In this document: positions 1-12,122 of the stretch, one piece after another
Position numbering within the stretch: the stretch's first letter is position 1
Layout of the letters: each line of letters starts with the position of its first letter
Origin: Synanceia verrucosa
Lineage: Eukaryota; Chordata; Actinopteri; Perciformes; Synanceiidae
NCBI GenBank assembly: GCA_029721515.1
Contig: CM056550.1
Coordinates: 18,351,119 to 18,415,118, forward strand
DNA: 64,000 nucleotides
Reading direction: 5' to 3'
The notes under the pieces: generated by a model
The model's input: only the letters and a program-made list of their open reading frames with translations
What the model was told of the DNA's origin: nothing
The model's database searches: none
Made by a program: the position numbers and the translations under genes

Positions 1-1420
1 AATCATCTAAATATTCGGCCATGACTCTACGCTTTCTGCTCTCCATCACAACGAAGAACAAATATCTCACAACGAGACTTCTCTCTGACGAGACCCTTTC
101 ATAATTGTAACAATAAATTAATCACAAAAATATTTTGAGCCTCTTGTGACAAAAACAAGCACTTCTCGTGGACATAAATGGCGGTGCCAGTTTACAGCGT
201 TAGCCCTCAGAAATTGTTGTCCTTATTATTCAGTTTAATTTTGGTGTCTTGTTTCGAGTTTGTAACCTTTAAACGTTCTTCATATTCACTCTGTCAACAG
301 TCCCAAATTACTCCCCATAGAAAAATAAATCACAAAGCACCTCCTCGCTTTATTCCTCTTCAAATATATTTCCACATGAGCTGCTGTGCTCAACAGAGGA
401 GAAGTCATGTAGATCTCAACAGGCTGACAATACATCAAAATAACTCGGCTGTCACTGTCGGTGCCAACTCATTCATCAACTTTCAAAAACATATACTGCT
501 GCCTCTGCTCGACCAATCTCAAAGTGGATCTGACTTACTTCTGGTCCAAATTGTTATTTCATCCATGTTTGTTCAGATGACCTTCTGCAGACCTCAAGAC
601 TCTGAAAGTTTCTCAAACAAACTTCTCGTCTCTGCAAAGCAAAGAAAAAAAAAATGATGCTGTTATTCTTGAGTGTTTACTGTAATTCCTCACCAGACAA
701 TGGCATTAGACCTTCTGCAGCATGGACGTATTATCTATGAGGAATCATGCTCTCTTGAACAGTGTTTGTGCATGCTGACGTGCTCCTCAATTACTATTTG
801 TATGCACAGCCTCACATGACCATCGCTGATATCAGCCTTTGAAATCTGCTGTTGTATCAAGGTGTCTTTCTTCTTTTCTCAGCCAGGGATTATAGACAGA
901 TGCTGGCACAAATATTATCTTCAGAGCTGCAATTCTCTTCAACTTTCCAATTATGGTTCCATTACATGCTCTGTGTCAACACATGAATTACTACAATTGC
1001 ACTCAAAGTGGTGATAGTGGATGTTCAGAGGAGTCTGAGGCAGGCTTTTCTCTCTTCAGACAATGGGAATATGGGAATAACTGCTGTGGCGTCTGCAAGT
1101 TATCACACATCTCAGTGAAGAGCTGCAGCGCTAACGTCGGCCTCTTTGTGTGAGAGCTGCTAATTAGAACATGCAGGAAGGAAATGAAAACTTTCTCAGA
1201 CACAGTATGTCAGCTCAGGTTTTTATTCCAGTCACTGCAGTGTGAAGTTATTATAACACGTCCTGACAAAGATGCGTCACGCTCCGTCTGTCTGGTTTGG
1301 TTAAGTTTCTCATTTTTGTCCCGTGCCTGCATGTTGTTTTGTCACTTCCTGGTTTTATTTTGTAGTAATGTTGTTTCCTTCCTGTGATCCCACCTTGGTG
1401 ATTGTCAAGTTCCACCTGCG
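1..1420. other. Upstream flank, no supported gene
   Basis: Non-coding flank upstream of the host gene. The longest open frame (178-657, 159 codons) starts at ATGGCGG and ends in a basic AKQRKKK tail, but it resembles no family I know and has no splice or promoter context, so I treat it as chance. No repeat family shared with the rest of the window was seen here. Confidence 0.5.
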
Positions 1421-1683
1421 TAGAAGGCAGTATATCACGATACTTTTTCTTCTGATATAATATCAATTTTTAATTTCTTAATATTGATTCCCTCCAAAAA
1501 AAAACCTCATGTTTAGGGCCAATTGGATTAAAAAACACATTAACGTGGTCACCTAAAATATACATGTATGTGCATACTGTATGTATATATAAATATATGT
1601 ACTGTACATATTTAAATATGTGTACATATAGATGTGCATACTGCACAACTTATGTTTCTCAGTCCTTGCCAGTACCCACCCTG
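1421..1683 (-). repeat. MITE-A copy 1 (hAT-like, degraded)
   Basis: Copy of the commonest repeat in the window, in reverse orientation. It carries the block tatcacgatactttttc, then ctgatataatatcaattttt, and ends with agtccttgccagtaccc. Terminal repeats are eroded and I see no target duplication. The middle contains the attaacgtgg block and TG/TA-rich stretch also found in the copies at 19165 and 50804, so it is one of the long copies. Confidence 0.7.
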
Positions 1684-4277
1684 TTGACAGTTATTATTGA
1701 TAAAATGTTTGGCCTAAGATAATGCTGAAAAATGTAGATCATTGTTTCCCAAACCCCAAGATATTCAAATGAATCTGAGAATATTCTGAGAAGAACCAAT
1801 CAAATTGATTACTCAGTCATCATAATGGTTGATTTATTCATTTATTGGTGCAGACACTGAAAGAAAAGCAAAACCCTGACATAAGTGTCGACATCAACAG
1901 CGCAGAAGTCCTTCTCTGCCACGACTCTTTTCATCCCCATGTTCCTGATTATTTTCCCATAAGCCTCCTCCTCTCTGTTTAGTCTTTCATGCACAGTTTT
2001 CTCTCTTTTTATTGCCATTGTCTCCGCTCCCCTCACCTCTCATTACTTCTGTAGTCCCTGAGACGCTGACTCGATGTCCAATGAGCGCATGGCCATGTGA
2101 CCTCGGTGCACATGTTGACTTATTGAAAATCCTCCGTGGAGCCTCGGCGCAAATCATCCTGTCAGTCACAACGCAGGGGGTCGATCAACACCAGGGTTGT
2201 GTCCAGACCTGAATCTGTGTGATGCTGGATGAAAACTCTGCACAGAGAGAGCACATTATCTGGCAAGAGTTGACTCACAGACGAGTGAGGAAAAGCTTCT
2301 GAGGCTCATTATTTTGCAGCCATTAGAGCTCAGCTACACATTTTTGAGACTTTGAGTGCTTTTCATTTTAATAATGTGTCTCTGGAGGACGAAGCCACTG
2401 AAGCTGCAAAATGAGAAATCCTTGCTCCTGTAGCTTCAGTCACACCGGCTCTATTATATATTATTTCATCATGATGACAGTATGAATAGTATGGAACATC
2501 TTGTTTCTGGAACAAGGTTGATTTTTCTGGCAATCAGCAAATCAAGTTGTTCAAAACAGGCTGCAGACAACAACTGCAGACCAGCTCCTCTCCCTCTGTT
2601 TTCACCTTTCACAATAAAAGCCTCAGACAGACAATGTTAGTGTTAGTATTTTTGTGATATTTGTTTATAAGGACTTGGGGAGGTGTGGTATATTTTAGGA
2701 TACGCTTCAGTTTTACAGGATTGGATGATGGAACAGGCCTCGTCCGTCAACCTTGACTCGCGTTGTGTTCTCGAGTAAATATTTGTCCTCCTGGCTGTGA
2801 GTCCAGCTCAGACAACATGAGAGCATCCCCAAACTTTGTGGTGCAACCACACTCAATCTCTCTACGCATTCGCATCCATATGCTGCTTGTTTGGAAGATG
2901 TTCCTGACATGTGATCAGCTAAACTTCATGGTTTGGCAGCTGGGTGGATGTAAACATGCTGTACAGTTACAAACATTTCAACACAAAGAGACTCTCATGC
3001 CAAAGTCAGAGAGTTAACGCGGCAGTCTTTTCTCTGTTTGCTGTGAATAATGGTGCTGCTAAATGGAAATTGAATGTTATTATACTTGGTGTATAAAACA
3101 TACGTATGTATAATTTTAAATTGCACCACTCAGTCTTGTTATGAATGGATTTAAGGGGAATAAATAAAGGGACCTCCTCTTAAATGTCACTTAAAGTTCC
3201 TCACAAACTGTTTCCTCTCAAGATCCACAAAGCTTTTACGAGGGCGTCGACTGATGCATGTTTTTATCTCAGCGGTCCAGGAGCAGAGAGTTATTGGTCG
3301 TTGGTTGATCCTTATTGGCTCACCTGAACCAATACTCTTCTCAGGAGTTTAGTACTGGACTTCCTCTAACATCACACAAGCTTCTGGATTTTAAATATTT
3401 TGCATTTATTCACACACACATTTAATCTGTTGTTGATATAAAATATAGCTTCTAGTAGCTTTAAAGTTCTGGTACAGAGTATAAAACTCCAGTGGTTGTC
3501 ATCTGATGTGTCTAGTAGCTGATTTCAGGTAACATCTACATCTTCCTGTCACACGGGGTCTTGGTAATCAACACTGAACAAGGTACGCCTCCATGATGGA
3601 ATGAGGCTCTTGGCGCTGTGCGTCTCAAAGAGTTCCCTCTCGCGACCGGCCATATCCATTTGGGTTTTGCTCCACAGGGATTTGGCCTCCCTCAGTTCTT
3701 CCCCACCACTGCGAAACCAGAGGAAATCAGTCTTTGGCGGTGCTGAGCCCCAGCCATAATGAGATTTGAGGGACATCAAAGTGCCTCTCCTTTGAGGAGG
3801 AAAAATAGATGGGATGAAAAATAGGCCTGAAATGCAAATGTCCCACTGCGATGATGAACATGAGTCAGCTTCCTCAGGAGCACGGCACAAAAGGCCGAGG
3901 CAGGACTGGACGGTGGAGAAGTTTGGGAAATGAGTTAGTGGATGTGTTTCAAAGACAAGCTGTTTGTGTCTGATGATATAAATCATGTTGTGATGGAAGA
4001 CTGCAGGCGAGGAATCAAAGCCAGGTAAAACCAAAGACGAGCACAGCGGCTTCACCAGGAGTAGAGGGTTCGACACAGGTCAGCGCTGCTTTTAGTCTCA
4101 TAATGACGACTCCAGTCACTCTGTAGTAGTCTAGACAGGAGGTAGTACAGATTTAATATTTAGGAGCTTCTATCTGTGGAGCTTTCCACCTGCTATGTGC
4201 ATCTGCTAAATGTCAAGAAGTTAGACAGTGTTAGCAGACAGTTTGACCTGCTGGTGGCGCTAGCATCACCCCTGACT
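1684..4277. other. Upstream flank, no supported gene
   Basis: AT-rich non-coding sequence. A 175-codon minus-strand open frame at 3549-4076 shows no recognisable domain, signal peptide or compositional bias and is best regarded as chance. No repeat family was recognised. Confidence 0.45.
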
Positions 4278-4984
4278 AGGGCTGGTTACCGAACTCCGAT
4301 ACTTTTGTAGCACCAACCGAAAAGCTCTGATCCTATCAGCTATCAAAAAATTTGCATAAAGAGACAAACATTGCTGGTGAAACAGAGGATTAATGTCATT
4401 GCGGCAGAACTGGGAGTCCGGCGTTTGTGTTTAGGTTCATGGTGTGTTCAAGTTGTACATGAATGTTGGAATTTCCACGCTCCAATTTAGAATTTAAATC
4501 AGAAACCCCCGTGAATCTCACCATCCTGACATTGAATTCATGCTATCTGCTACTGACGTAAACAGCAGCTACATGTTTTTTTGTACGTCTGTAAGGCTGG
4601 AAGAGCTGGGAGCACCAAACTTTGAGGTTAACATGATCAGAGCTCCAAGTTCTGACTAACAGTGAACACACCATAAGGCAAACTCTCACTCCCCAGGGTC
4701 CTAAAGAGTAACGATATCAGTCTGTGGCTGTTGATCATCATCAGACCATTGTCTAGCATGTCTGCCACCATAAAGACCAAATTACACTAAAATAACTAAT
4801 TGAGTTGATGATAATAGTAATGATAATACTACTACTACTAATAATAGTTAATTAATATTGATGATTACCATGATTAAAGCCCAAATTAAACAAAAAGAAC
4901 TTATTGAGGTATCGAAAAAAGTATCGTTCTGTAACCGGTATCGAAACAAATTGTATCCAAAAAATTTTAACACCACCCAGCCCT
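4278..4984 (+). mobile_element. MITE-B, 707-bp hAT-like element
   Basis: Ends are AGGGCTGG and its reverse complement CCAGCCCT, with a probable 8-bp target duplication ccctgact / gcctgatt (6 of 8 identical). Inner ends carry degenerate GATAC/GTATC motifs. It has no transposase frame, so it would depend on an autonomous hAT element. A second, shorter copy begins at 49684 in opposite orientation and shares the segment around tgatcatcatcagaccat, confirming that this is a repeat family. Confidence 0.65.
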
Positions 4985-4987
4985 GCC

Positions 4988-5035
4988 TGATTAGGATTCA
5001 TCCTCTGGGGACCTTAAACATCTCCATCAAATTTA
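4988..5035 (-). repeat. Fragment of a common fish interspersed repeat
   Basis: The run ggattcatcctctggggacc followed by atctccatcaaatt is the reverse complement of a segment I remember as widespread in teleost genomes, next to the gaaatttggtac motif that also occurs at 10169-10180. It is only about 50 bp, and the family assignment is from memory, not alignment. Confidence 0.35.
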
Positions 5036-7383
5036 ACGTTAACACACATGATAATTTGTGAATATAGCTCTCAAAATTACAGATGTCACCTTTGTCAGCC
5101 CGAGGACGATTCAACCAATAAAAAATACTCACAGACTTATTTCCTTCAAATTCCACTTCCTACATTATTACAAATTCCATCCTAATTAAATGACAGTTTG
5201 ACCAACACCCTGTCTCTTTTGTGTCTTAATGAGGAGAGTGATGCAGCTTGTTCTGTGGCACACTAAGAGATCTGATTGCACTGTTGTAAATATTTTTTTA
5301 TGTACCGTCTGTCTTTTTGTGTAATGTAAAGACTGCTTTACGATAGGTCATAAACTAATTTGATTTGTTGGCTGAGCATCCTGAGCTCTTATCAAGTGAA
5401 AAATCACTCACTGCCAACTTTGCTGGTTTCAAGCAAACGAGCAAACATACCAAAAATGTTTCCGTCTAAATCTGATGGAGCATTTTTGCAGCGTGAGAAA
5501 CCCATTGAGTGAGAGTAGCATACATGAGGCAGTGCTGCCTGGAGGCCAGTCTGGAGAGCTGACCAGGGTTAAATCACTCAGCCTCCTTCACACTCTCAGT
5601 CTGTTTATGGTGAAGAGAAAGAGCGCTCAGACATCCAAACACAACAACAGTAAAGAGACGACACAGAAATAATAAGAAGTGATTTTATCAGTGAGAGGAA
5701 AATACCCAGGGGCTGGAAAAAAACGAGCATTTCTCTGGAAAACAGACGACCAACAGCATCACGTCTGAATGATGCTGGAGACGCATTTATTTCAGCGACA
5801 TGTTTCTGATTGGATGGCAAAGATAACAGGATGTGAGAGAAGATCTTTGGCCATTGGAAAGCTGCAGGAGATGGAAGAATTGACTCACGGTTTTAAACGA
5901 CAGCAAGAAACAAAATATAGTTAGAATGATTTAGCTACCTGAGTGTTTCCAATGAGTGTATTCAATCAGGAGGATGCTGGTCCCTCCTGTGTAATTACAT
6001 TTGCTTTGTTAAAATAACAGGTCTCAGCATCTTTGATTCATTGATGGAGCTTCACTACATTGTCTGGAAATTTATTTCCATATTCTTACCGCCCCAAACG
6101 TGAAAAAGTTTTTACACTTTTTGGAAGAATAGGGTTTTGGAAGTGATAAAAGACACACTTGTTGTCCCACTTTAAAATTATATCACAAATTACAGCCTAA
6201 TTAATCAATTAATGAGCCTCAATAATTCTGTCTGGACCTTTTTAGCTCGTTTAGAAGACGTAAAAATGAGAATATCTGGCAATTATTTGCAATTTACTGC
6301 ATGTTACAAGAGTGTAATAAGAGTTTAAAATTATGAAAAAAAGGCAAAACAGAATTTGATTTTAGAGTTTCATTTGGGGAAAAAACATGCGATTGAACAT
6401 GAATAACAGATTTAGCATTTTCAAGTTGAAATGTGTCAGTCTTTGTCTCTAAATGTGCTAAGTTGCCGTGCATTGAGCTCTTTGGGCCACCGTAATATTG
6501 CCTTTATCTTAATTAGAATACATTTATTAATGCTTTACTGGAGCAAGATTACCAAAGGTCTGTGTTGACAACTTGAAAAACGACAATTTCACCAAAGTCG
6601 CTGGCAGTTTTGCAGTCGATTAATAATGTATTGCCACATAGCCTTTAACACAGTGGTGTCTGCATGAAGCAGGAAACAACATGTTGGCCTCAATCAACAG
6701 AGAACTTTATCATGGGCTAGATTAGGTAGCGGTGCCATTAAGCTGCAGATGGAGTGATCCATTATTCAGAGTGGAGCCTCTCCAGTATCAGGCTTTGACA
6801 GCCATTTGTTAGATTAACTCTCACTTGTTTGCATTTGGACAAAGGGGGTATCGTGCTGAAAGACGTATGGGCTAATTAGAAAATGTTACACATGTCCGAC
6901 TGTACACGTGAAGCTCTTTTAGAGATTTAGTTAAGAGGTGGATGCTGCTGGGCTTCTGCGTCAGTATTCACAAAGGCTTAGACTGCTCATTTGGAGTTTC
7001 TCAGCTGCAGGATCTGCTGGTAAATGTCAAGGATGCAGTCTGCCATTAAGTTTGGGTTTCCCTTTAGTTATTATACCAACGAAATGAGTGAAAGAGAGTG
7101 AAAGAGTACAGGTGGGAAGCTGCAGGAAAAAGAAGACCAGTGTCAGAGATGCATCATTTATTTGCTTTATTCATTTTCATTTTCTAGCTCCACTAACACA
7201 CTTTATGCTTGATTATTGCATATATGTGAGAAAACTGGGAAATACTAACCAAGACCTCAAGACTCCTAAGCAATGAAATAGATCACATCTATTCAGCAGA
7301 TTGAAGCTCTCACATTTACAACCAATTTACAGGTTTTTTTATTTGCACAGCAAATTTGCACTACATCCACAATTTATCTACAA
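5036..7383. other. Upstream flank, no supported gene
   Basis: No coding evidence. The interval 6460-6720 is rich in TTAAT/ATTA motifs, free of the repeat families listed here, and could be conserved regulatory DNA. That is inference only. Confidence 0.4.
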
Positions 7384-7655
7384 ATTGTGTTCAATTAACA
7401 TTTTGTTTGCAATTAATATATAAAAACATTTTTTTTATTTTATGTTCATTTCTACAAGTCACATCCACATTACAAATAATAAAACTAAAATGTGTTTTTC
7501 TAAAAATTCTGTTTAATTAACGTTTTGTTTGCAATTAATATATATAAAAATATACTTTTTTTTTATTTTATGGCTATTTCTACCAGTCACATCCACATTA
7601 CAAATAATAAAAATACAATTTATTTATCTAAAAATTGTGTTTAATTAACATTTGT
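7384..7655 (+). repeat. AT-rich tandem duplication, about 2.2 units of 122-128 bp
   Basis: The unit starts with attgtgttcaattaacattt, continues through gtcacatccacattacaaat, and repeats at 7384, 7506 and 7634 (partial). Units differ by small indels and substitutions. No coding potential. Confidence 0.7.
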
Positions 7656-8600
7656 GTTAATTATGTTCTCATCAATTCAAATCAGTTATCTTTTCATACA
7701 GAGCAGGTCAAGACTCCACTCTATAATTCCAGTCCTCTTACAGCTGTATTAATTACGACGGCAACAAAGGAGGAAGTGAGTTGCGTTAATTATAGATGAA
7801 CAAAGTCTGCGTAGGGAGCAGATTGGAGGGGATGGACTGGACATCATAAAATGGACATTTGAAAGAAGCAGTGTGTAGCATTTATGGAGATCCATAAGCT
7901 AAAATTAAGATGATTATATCTATGATAAGATGTTTATATCTAGAGTACATACTGAGCTGACACTGGCCCTAGAGAGAGGCACCTATACAGTGAAAAAACA
8001 CTGTTTAATATGAAATCAAAATCAAATTCATTCATTGTCATTGTATTACAGACGGTCATCAAAGTATAAAAATATAAATAATTAAGATAAAAAATATTGT
8101 GATATTTACGGTTATTGCAGTGTTAAATCTGAGTATAAACAAAATGTTATCAGACAAATGATGAGTCATATAAGAATAAAAAGCCTCCGTTTGTCATTTA
8201 ATTTGGAGGGTTTGTCGACTACGAGGCACCAACACAGATAATGACTTAAAACTGATCCCAGTGCTGTAATGATGACTAACAGCAGCTGAGCTCCTGCTTT
8301 GGTCCGTCAGTGCGATTAACATCTGTGTGCATTAAAGAATGCTGGTGAACTGATAAAACATTTATAATCTGAGTCTGATCCATACTAATGATTCCACTGC
8401 TGTGCATAAATGTAACAGAGGCTGTGCAGGAATTGATTCACTGACAGCGAGTTAACAGAAAAAAGGAGAATATAACAGTTAATCCAGTTCATCATCCAGT
8501 CATTAAATCATGCCACCAAATGGAAGCAAATATATTGTAACATGCATAATACTATATAAGCGCCACCCTTGAAACACTATTAAAAAAGCAGGTTTCAAAT
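7656..8600. other. Upstream flank, no supported gene
   Basis: AT-rich non-coding sequence with no gene and no recognised repeat family. Confidence 0.45.
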
Positions 8601-8962
8601 TAGGGGTGGGTATTGCAAGGACTTAACGATAAGTATCACGATACAATATGTTATTGTGATATATTCAACATAGGCCATTGACGTCACCGCATTAACAGAT
8701 TTTTTTAATTCAAATTTTTACGATACAATATATTATTGCGACATTCAAAATTTAAATTTAAAATGCACATATGTGCACAGATTATGATTTTTTTTATTTC
8801 ATTTTTTTATTTCAATGTGTGGAAGTCATTCTGAATTAACCACTGAAAAACATTACTTTTTTTTGGGGAAAAAAAGCATTATTAAGAAATTAAAAATTGA
8901 TAATATATCAGAAGAAACAGTATCGCGATATATTGCCATGTTGACATTTTTTCTCACCTTTA
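8601..8962 (+). mobile_element. MITE-A copy 2, 362 bp, with target duplication
   Basis: Starts with TAGGGGTGGGTATTG, has the internal caaggactta and atcacgatac blocks, and ends cagtatcgcgatatattgcc then ttctcaccttta. Flanks are tttcaaat (8593-8600) and gttcaaat (8963-8970), 7 of 8 identical, as expected for an hAT-type 8-bp target duplication. No open frame, so non-autonomous. It is one of the long copies and includes an internal caccgcattaacag block. Confidence 0.8.
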
Positions 8963-9854
8963 GTTCAAATTAAAGCTGACACATTTTCACACATATGTTG
9001 TTGAGCAAATGGCACAGCTGCTCTTGGGACATTTTTCAAACTAAAAGTGGACTTTGGTAGTAGGACGTTAAAGGTTTAAAGTATGGATGTGAGTGTTTGT
9101 GGATGTTTTTACAGCCTGGCAATGATTTACAGCTCTCCCAATAGAGCCTATTTATACTCCACGTTTCATGCTGTGCTTTACAGAAAAGCAACCATTAACA
9201 GTAGGAACTGTGTACAGTTACACTAACAAACTGTCAAATATAAATCACCGCACCGCCACAATGAATCCGATCGACAGATTTTTTTTTTTTTCAGCTGTTT
9301 TTGCACTAAATGTATTGTTAAATCTAAATTTACAACCACTACCAAATGAAGAAACCACATGGGACAGAAAACACGGCCTGGGACATCCAGGATGCTATGT
9401 TCATAGTTTCCTCCAGTCTGTGGTGGGAATATAGAGTCATATAGACGGGCTCTTACCCATCTGTCCATACTTGTTCCCATTAATGCATCGACTGCCGGAC
9501 CTCTGTAGGAATAATATTCACTTCAGTGCCAACGCTGGATGCCAATGTGGGAAGTAAAAAGGCAGCCAAAAATAAGGTTGGAGTGGGGGATGGGTGTTTA
9601 ATTAATACGCTTAAGGCTGGCGAGTGAAGCACCATTTTTGTTGTTTTTTTTAAAATAATGTATGGATCTTGTCTTTCTGAGATGTTCGTTGGAAATTCCT
9701 GGTTCCCAGATGGTGGTGATCCACAATCAGTCATGACATCATGACCACTGACAGGTGAAGTGAATAACACTGATTATCTCCTCATCATAAGGCCTCTAAC
9801 GAACATTTAGTCCTCAGAGTTGATGTTAGAAGCAGGATCAGGATTTTTTAGGAG
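8963..9854. other. Upstream flank, no supported gene
   Basis: No gene seen. Short open frames on both strands (9168-9434, 9480-9770) have no recognisable domains. Confidence 0.4.
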
Positions 9855-10125
9855 TTTGACACCAAGAAGCAAACAGTGATGACTAGAGGACTGGATCAGA
9901 GCATCTCCAGACCTGCAGCTCTGGTGGGGTGTTCCTGGTCTGCAGTGGTCAGGATCTATCAAAAGTGGTCCAAGGAAGGACCAGAACCAGAGACAGGGTC
10001 CTGAGAGGACAAAGCTGGTCCTGGTGGTCTGATCCTACAGAGCAGAGGAGTTAATGCTGCTGAACATAGAGAGGAGTCAGATAGCACAGAGCAGTGTGGT
10101 GGGTGTGGGGCTGTTTAGGCAGATA
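9855..10125 (+). pseudogene. Relic of a Tc1-type transposase, N-terminal part
   Basis: From an ATG at 9879 the frame reads MTRGLDQSISRPAALVGCSW, then SAVVRIYQKWSKEG, and stops at a TGA near 10005. This matches the DNA-binding helix-turn-helix region of a fish Tc1-like transposase lineage (the SAVVxIYQKWSKEG motif). Downstream, gttaatgctgctgaacatag and a tail ending in gggtgtggggctg look like later, internally deleted pieces of the same gene. The catalytic domain and inverted repeats are not visible. It is a different lineage from the intact-length copy at 37637-39241. Family recognition is from memory of the motif; the stop and deletions show it is dead. Confidence 0.6.
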
Positions 10126-10144
10126 AAGGTCATGATGTTACAAC

Positions 10145-10325
10145 TGTTGGATGGGTTGCCAATGAAATTTGGTACAAACATCTTAATAACTTCAGAATTT
10201 CCTTAATCTTTCATCTAGTGCTTTCAACAAGATGACTTTACCTCATTTTACAACCAAATCCCTGCAAAAACATGAGCCTCAGCTGTACAGTGAACATTAG
10301 CATGCTAACATTAGAGCGTTACCTA
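10145..10325 (+). repeat. Common fish interspersed repeat with gaaatttggtac motif
   Basis: Contains gttgccaatgaaatttggta, then ctttcatctagtgctttcaa and cctcagctgtacagtgaaca, ending near agcatgctaacattag. This order matches a repeat I know to be abundant in teleosts, probably a LINE- or SINE-related tail. The family name is uncertain. Confidence 0.5.
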
Positions 10326-11639
10326 AAATGAAAACGTATATGCATATAGTCTAGGAATAATTAATAGACACATTTATTTATGTTAGCTGTATGATGGGAG
10401 ATGTAGTCCCTCCTGCTTGTCTTGAATCTGACCTGATAATTATTGTTGTCCTATGGAGTTGTCATAGCAACAAGATGATGTTTGCAGCCCAGACACTCGT
10501 TTGTATTTGTTTTTCAAACCGAAATGATCAAATGCAGATTAAAGTCATGAGCATGAGGCGTGTCCTTTCTACTTTCTGTCTCTCGACTGTCCCAAATGTC
10601 CAACATTAGTGTTTGTCCCCCACTGGTCTCTGCAGGTGAAAACCATCAATTGTAAATGTGGTCAAAAAAAGTGAATATGAAGAAAAGGGCATTTTTACCA
10701 CTAAGATGGAGGATGCATCAGTGTGCTATTATGGTGATTGAAATAAGTGCAGTGTGTATCTTCTGTCTTCACTTATCCACCTGTACATCTGTAGATTATG
10801 AAGTAATTGGACTGATGTACAGCAAGACAGGCATTATTGTAAAAAAAAAAAACAAAAACAACAACAAACAGGTAATTCATCACACTGAACCCTGATCCAC
10901 TCTGCTCTATGAGTGGTGAGTTCTGAATTGTTAAATATAACATATAATAATAATAATACTATTATAATAATAATAATATATAAATTATTCCCGGCTTTTT
11001 TCTTTTTTATGTCAGTAAAAATTGAGCATTTTTTCAATGCAACGATTCAAAAACAATCAAAAGATTCACTCATCATGAAAATATGTTATAATTTTTTTGT
11101 GTACTTCACATTACTTGTTTAGTCCAAACAAATATATTCAACTCAAATAATTTCAGCACTTATCAGTGCAATTATCATATTAACTGAGCTGAAACAGTTA
11201 TTCAATTAATCACGAGTCACTGATTTTACGGGGATTATTCTCTTTATCTTATATAATAAAGTGAATATATTTGCATTTATTTAAAGTGAACATATACAAT
11301 TTAGGGGCTGAATGATTAATTGATTTATGGAAACAATGAAATATAATTCTTAAAAATAATTTAAGAAGCAGAAACCAGGAAATAGCTTATTTGCTTCATA
11401 AATTATAAGATTAATAAATACACACATACATATATACACATATATATATATTATTTGCATTTTTTTTTAAATGCCATATTTTTCTATTTCAGTGACAGAT
11501 ATCTATATAGGTGTAAAAAGTGCCTGTAAAGTGTTGTCTACCTGTCAAGGTGGACTGATCTCACCTTTCCTCAGGAAAGAGGAGGAGGAGGAGGAGGAAG
11601 GAGGAGGCTCCAGCAGTGATGATGAGGTCAATAAATAAG
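10326..11639. other. Flank immediately upstream of the CpG-rich promoter region
   Basis: AT-rich, with simple (ATA)n-like sequence at 10945-10985 and a GAG-repeat purine run at 11579-11607 close to the likely transcription start. No TATA box in a convincing position. No gene. Confidence 0.45.
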
Positions 11640-11670
11640 GAAAGCAGAGAGGGTCTGAGCGTCCCGGTCC

Positions 11671-11744
11671 GTGCTGTACAGTGGAGCTCCTGTAGAGAGC
11701 GGTAGATAGTTTTAATGAGGCCAGGCTCCGCTACTGTACAGCAC
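11671..11744. repeat. Inverted repeat in promoter region
   Basis: The left arm gtgctgtacagtgg (11671-11684) and right arm ctactgtacagcac (11731-11744) are reverse complements with one mismatch, separated by 46 bp. They could be a pair of factor-binding sites or an RNA stem if transcribed. Each arm holds the palindrome ctgtacag. Confidence 0.6.
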
Positions 11745-11759
11745 ATCAGGGAGGGAGGA

Positions 11760-12122
11760 GCGACCGTGTAGTATTTCTTTTTTTTGCTCCTTTCCCTCCT
11801 GTCGTTGCAGTCCAGCCAAACGCTACTGAAAGGCTTCAAGAGGGGAAAAAAGGAGAACAAACTAGTCGTTTTCACGCTGAAGCTTCGCAGGAAGGAGGAC
11901 GGTGGAGCCGCACGAGCAGGGAGGATAATTTTGCCAGCAGCTCGGCGGAGGACGGGGCTTCGGAGAGCGGGGGAACGTGGAGCCGCTCAGCCGCTCAGCG
12001 CTGCCTGCCTGCCCGCTACACTCGGAGAGGAGCCCCGCTGACTTTCTCCCGCTTCATTACGGCCCAATGCTCCGAAATCCCAACCAGACTGGTGTCCACG
12101 CTGCGTGGGGGTGAACCCGACG
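11760..12122 (+). ncRNA. Proposed non-coding first exon (5' UTR) of the host gene
   Basis: GC- and CpG-rich sequence ending cccgacg|gtgagtgtcgc, where gtgagt is a near-consensus splice donor, so the exon end is set at 12122. The start is a guess; transcription could begin anywhere from about 11640. The exon contains short upstream frames only: ATG at 12067 opens 15 codons (MLRNPNQTGVHAAWG) and stops at 12112-12114 before the donor. It therefore looks like untranslated leader. The likely partner is the acceptor at 61353, which precedes an exon carrying an ATG, giving a 49-kb first intron. That joining is inference; a separate gene, or other exons in between, is possible. Confidence 0.5.
12067..12114 (+). 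CDS. Short upstream open reading frame in exon 1
   Basis: ATG followed by 15 codons (MLRNPNQTGVHAAWG) and TGA, wholly inside the proposed leader exon. If the leader is transcribed through here, ribosomes would meet this ATG before the one in exon 2, so it could dampen translation. A second leader ATG at 11714 opens a similarly short frame if transcription starts upstream of it. Protein function is unlikely. Confidence 0.3.
   Translation: MLRNPNQTGVHAAWG

Noticed and set aside
178..657. 159-codon open frame starting ATGGCGG, considered as a gene
   Set aside because: No recognisable domain, no splice or promoter context, and a composition that follows the local AT-rich DNA.
3549..4076. 175-codon minus-strand frame
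   Set aside because: No family resemblance, no upstream promoter-like sequence; probably chance.
10385..10410. gggagatgtagtccc as part of the piggyBac-like MITE
   Set aside because: Only about 12 bases match the family (ggagatgtagtc) with no surrounding similarity.
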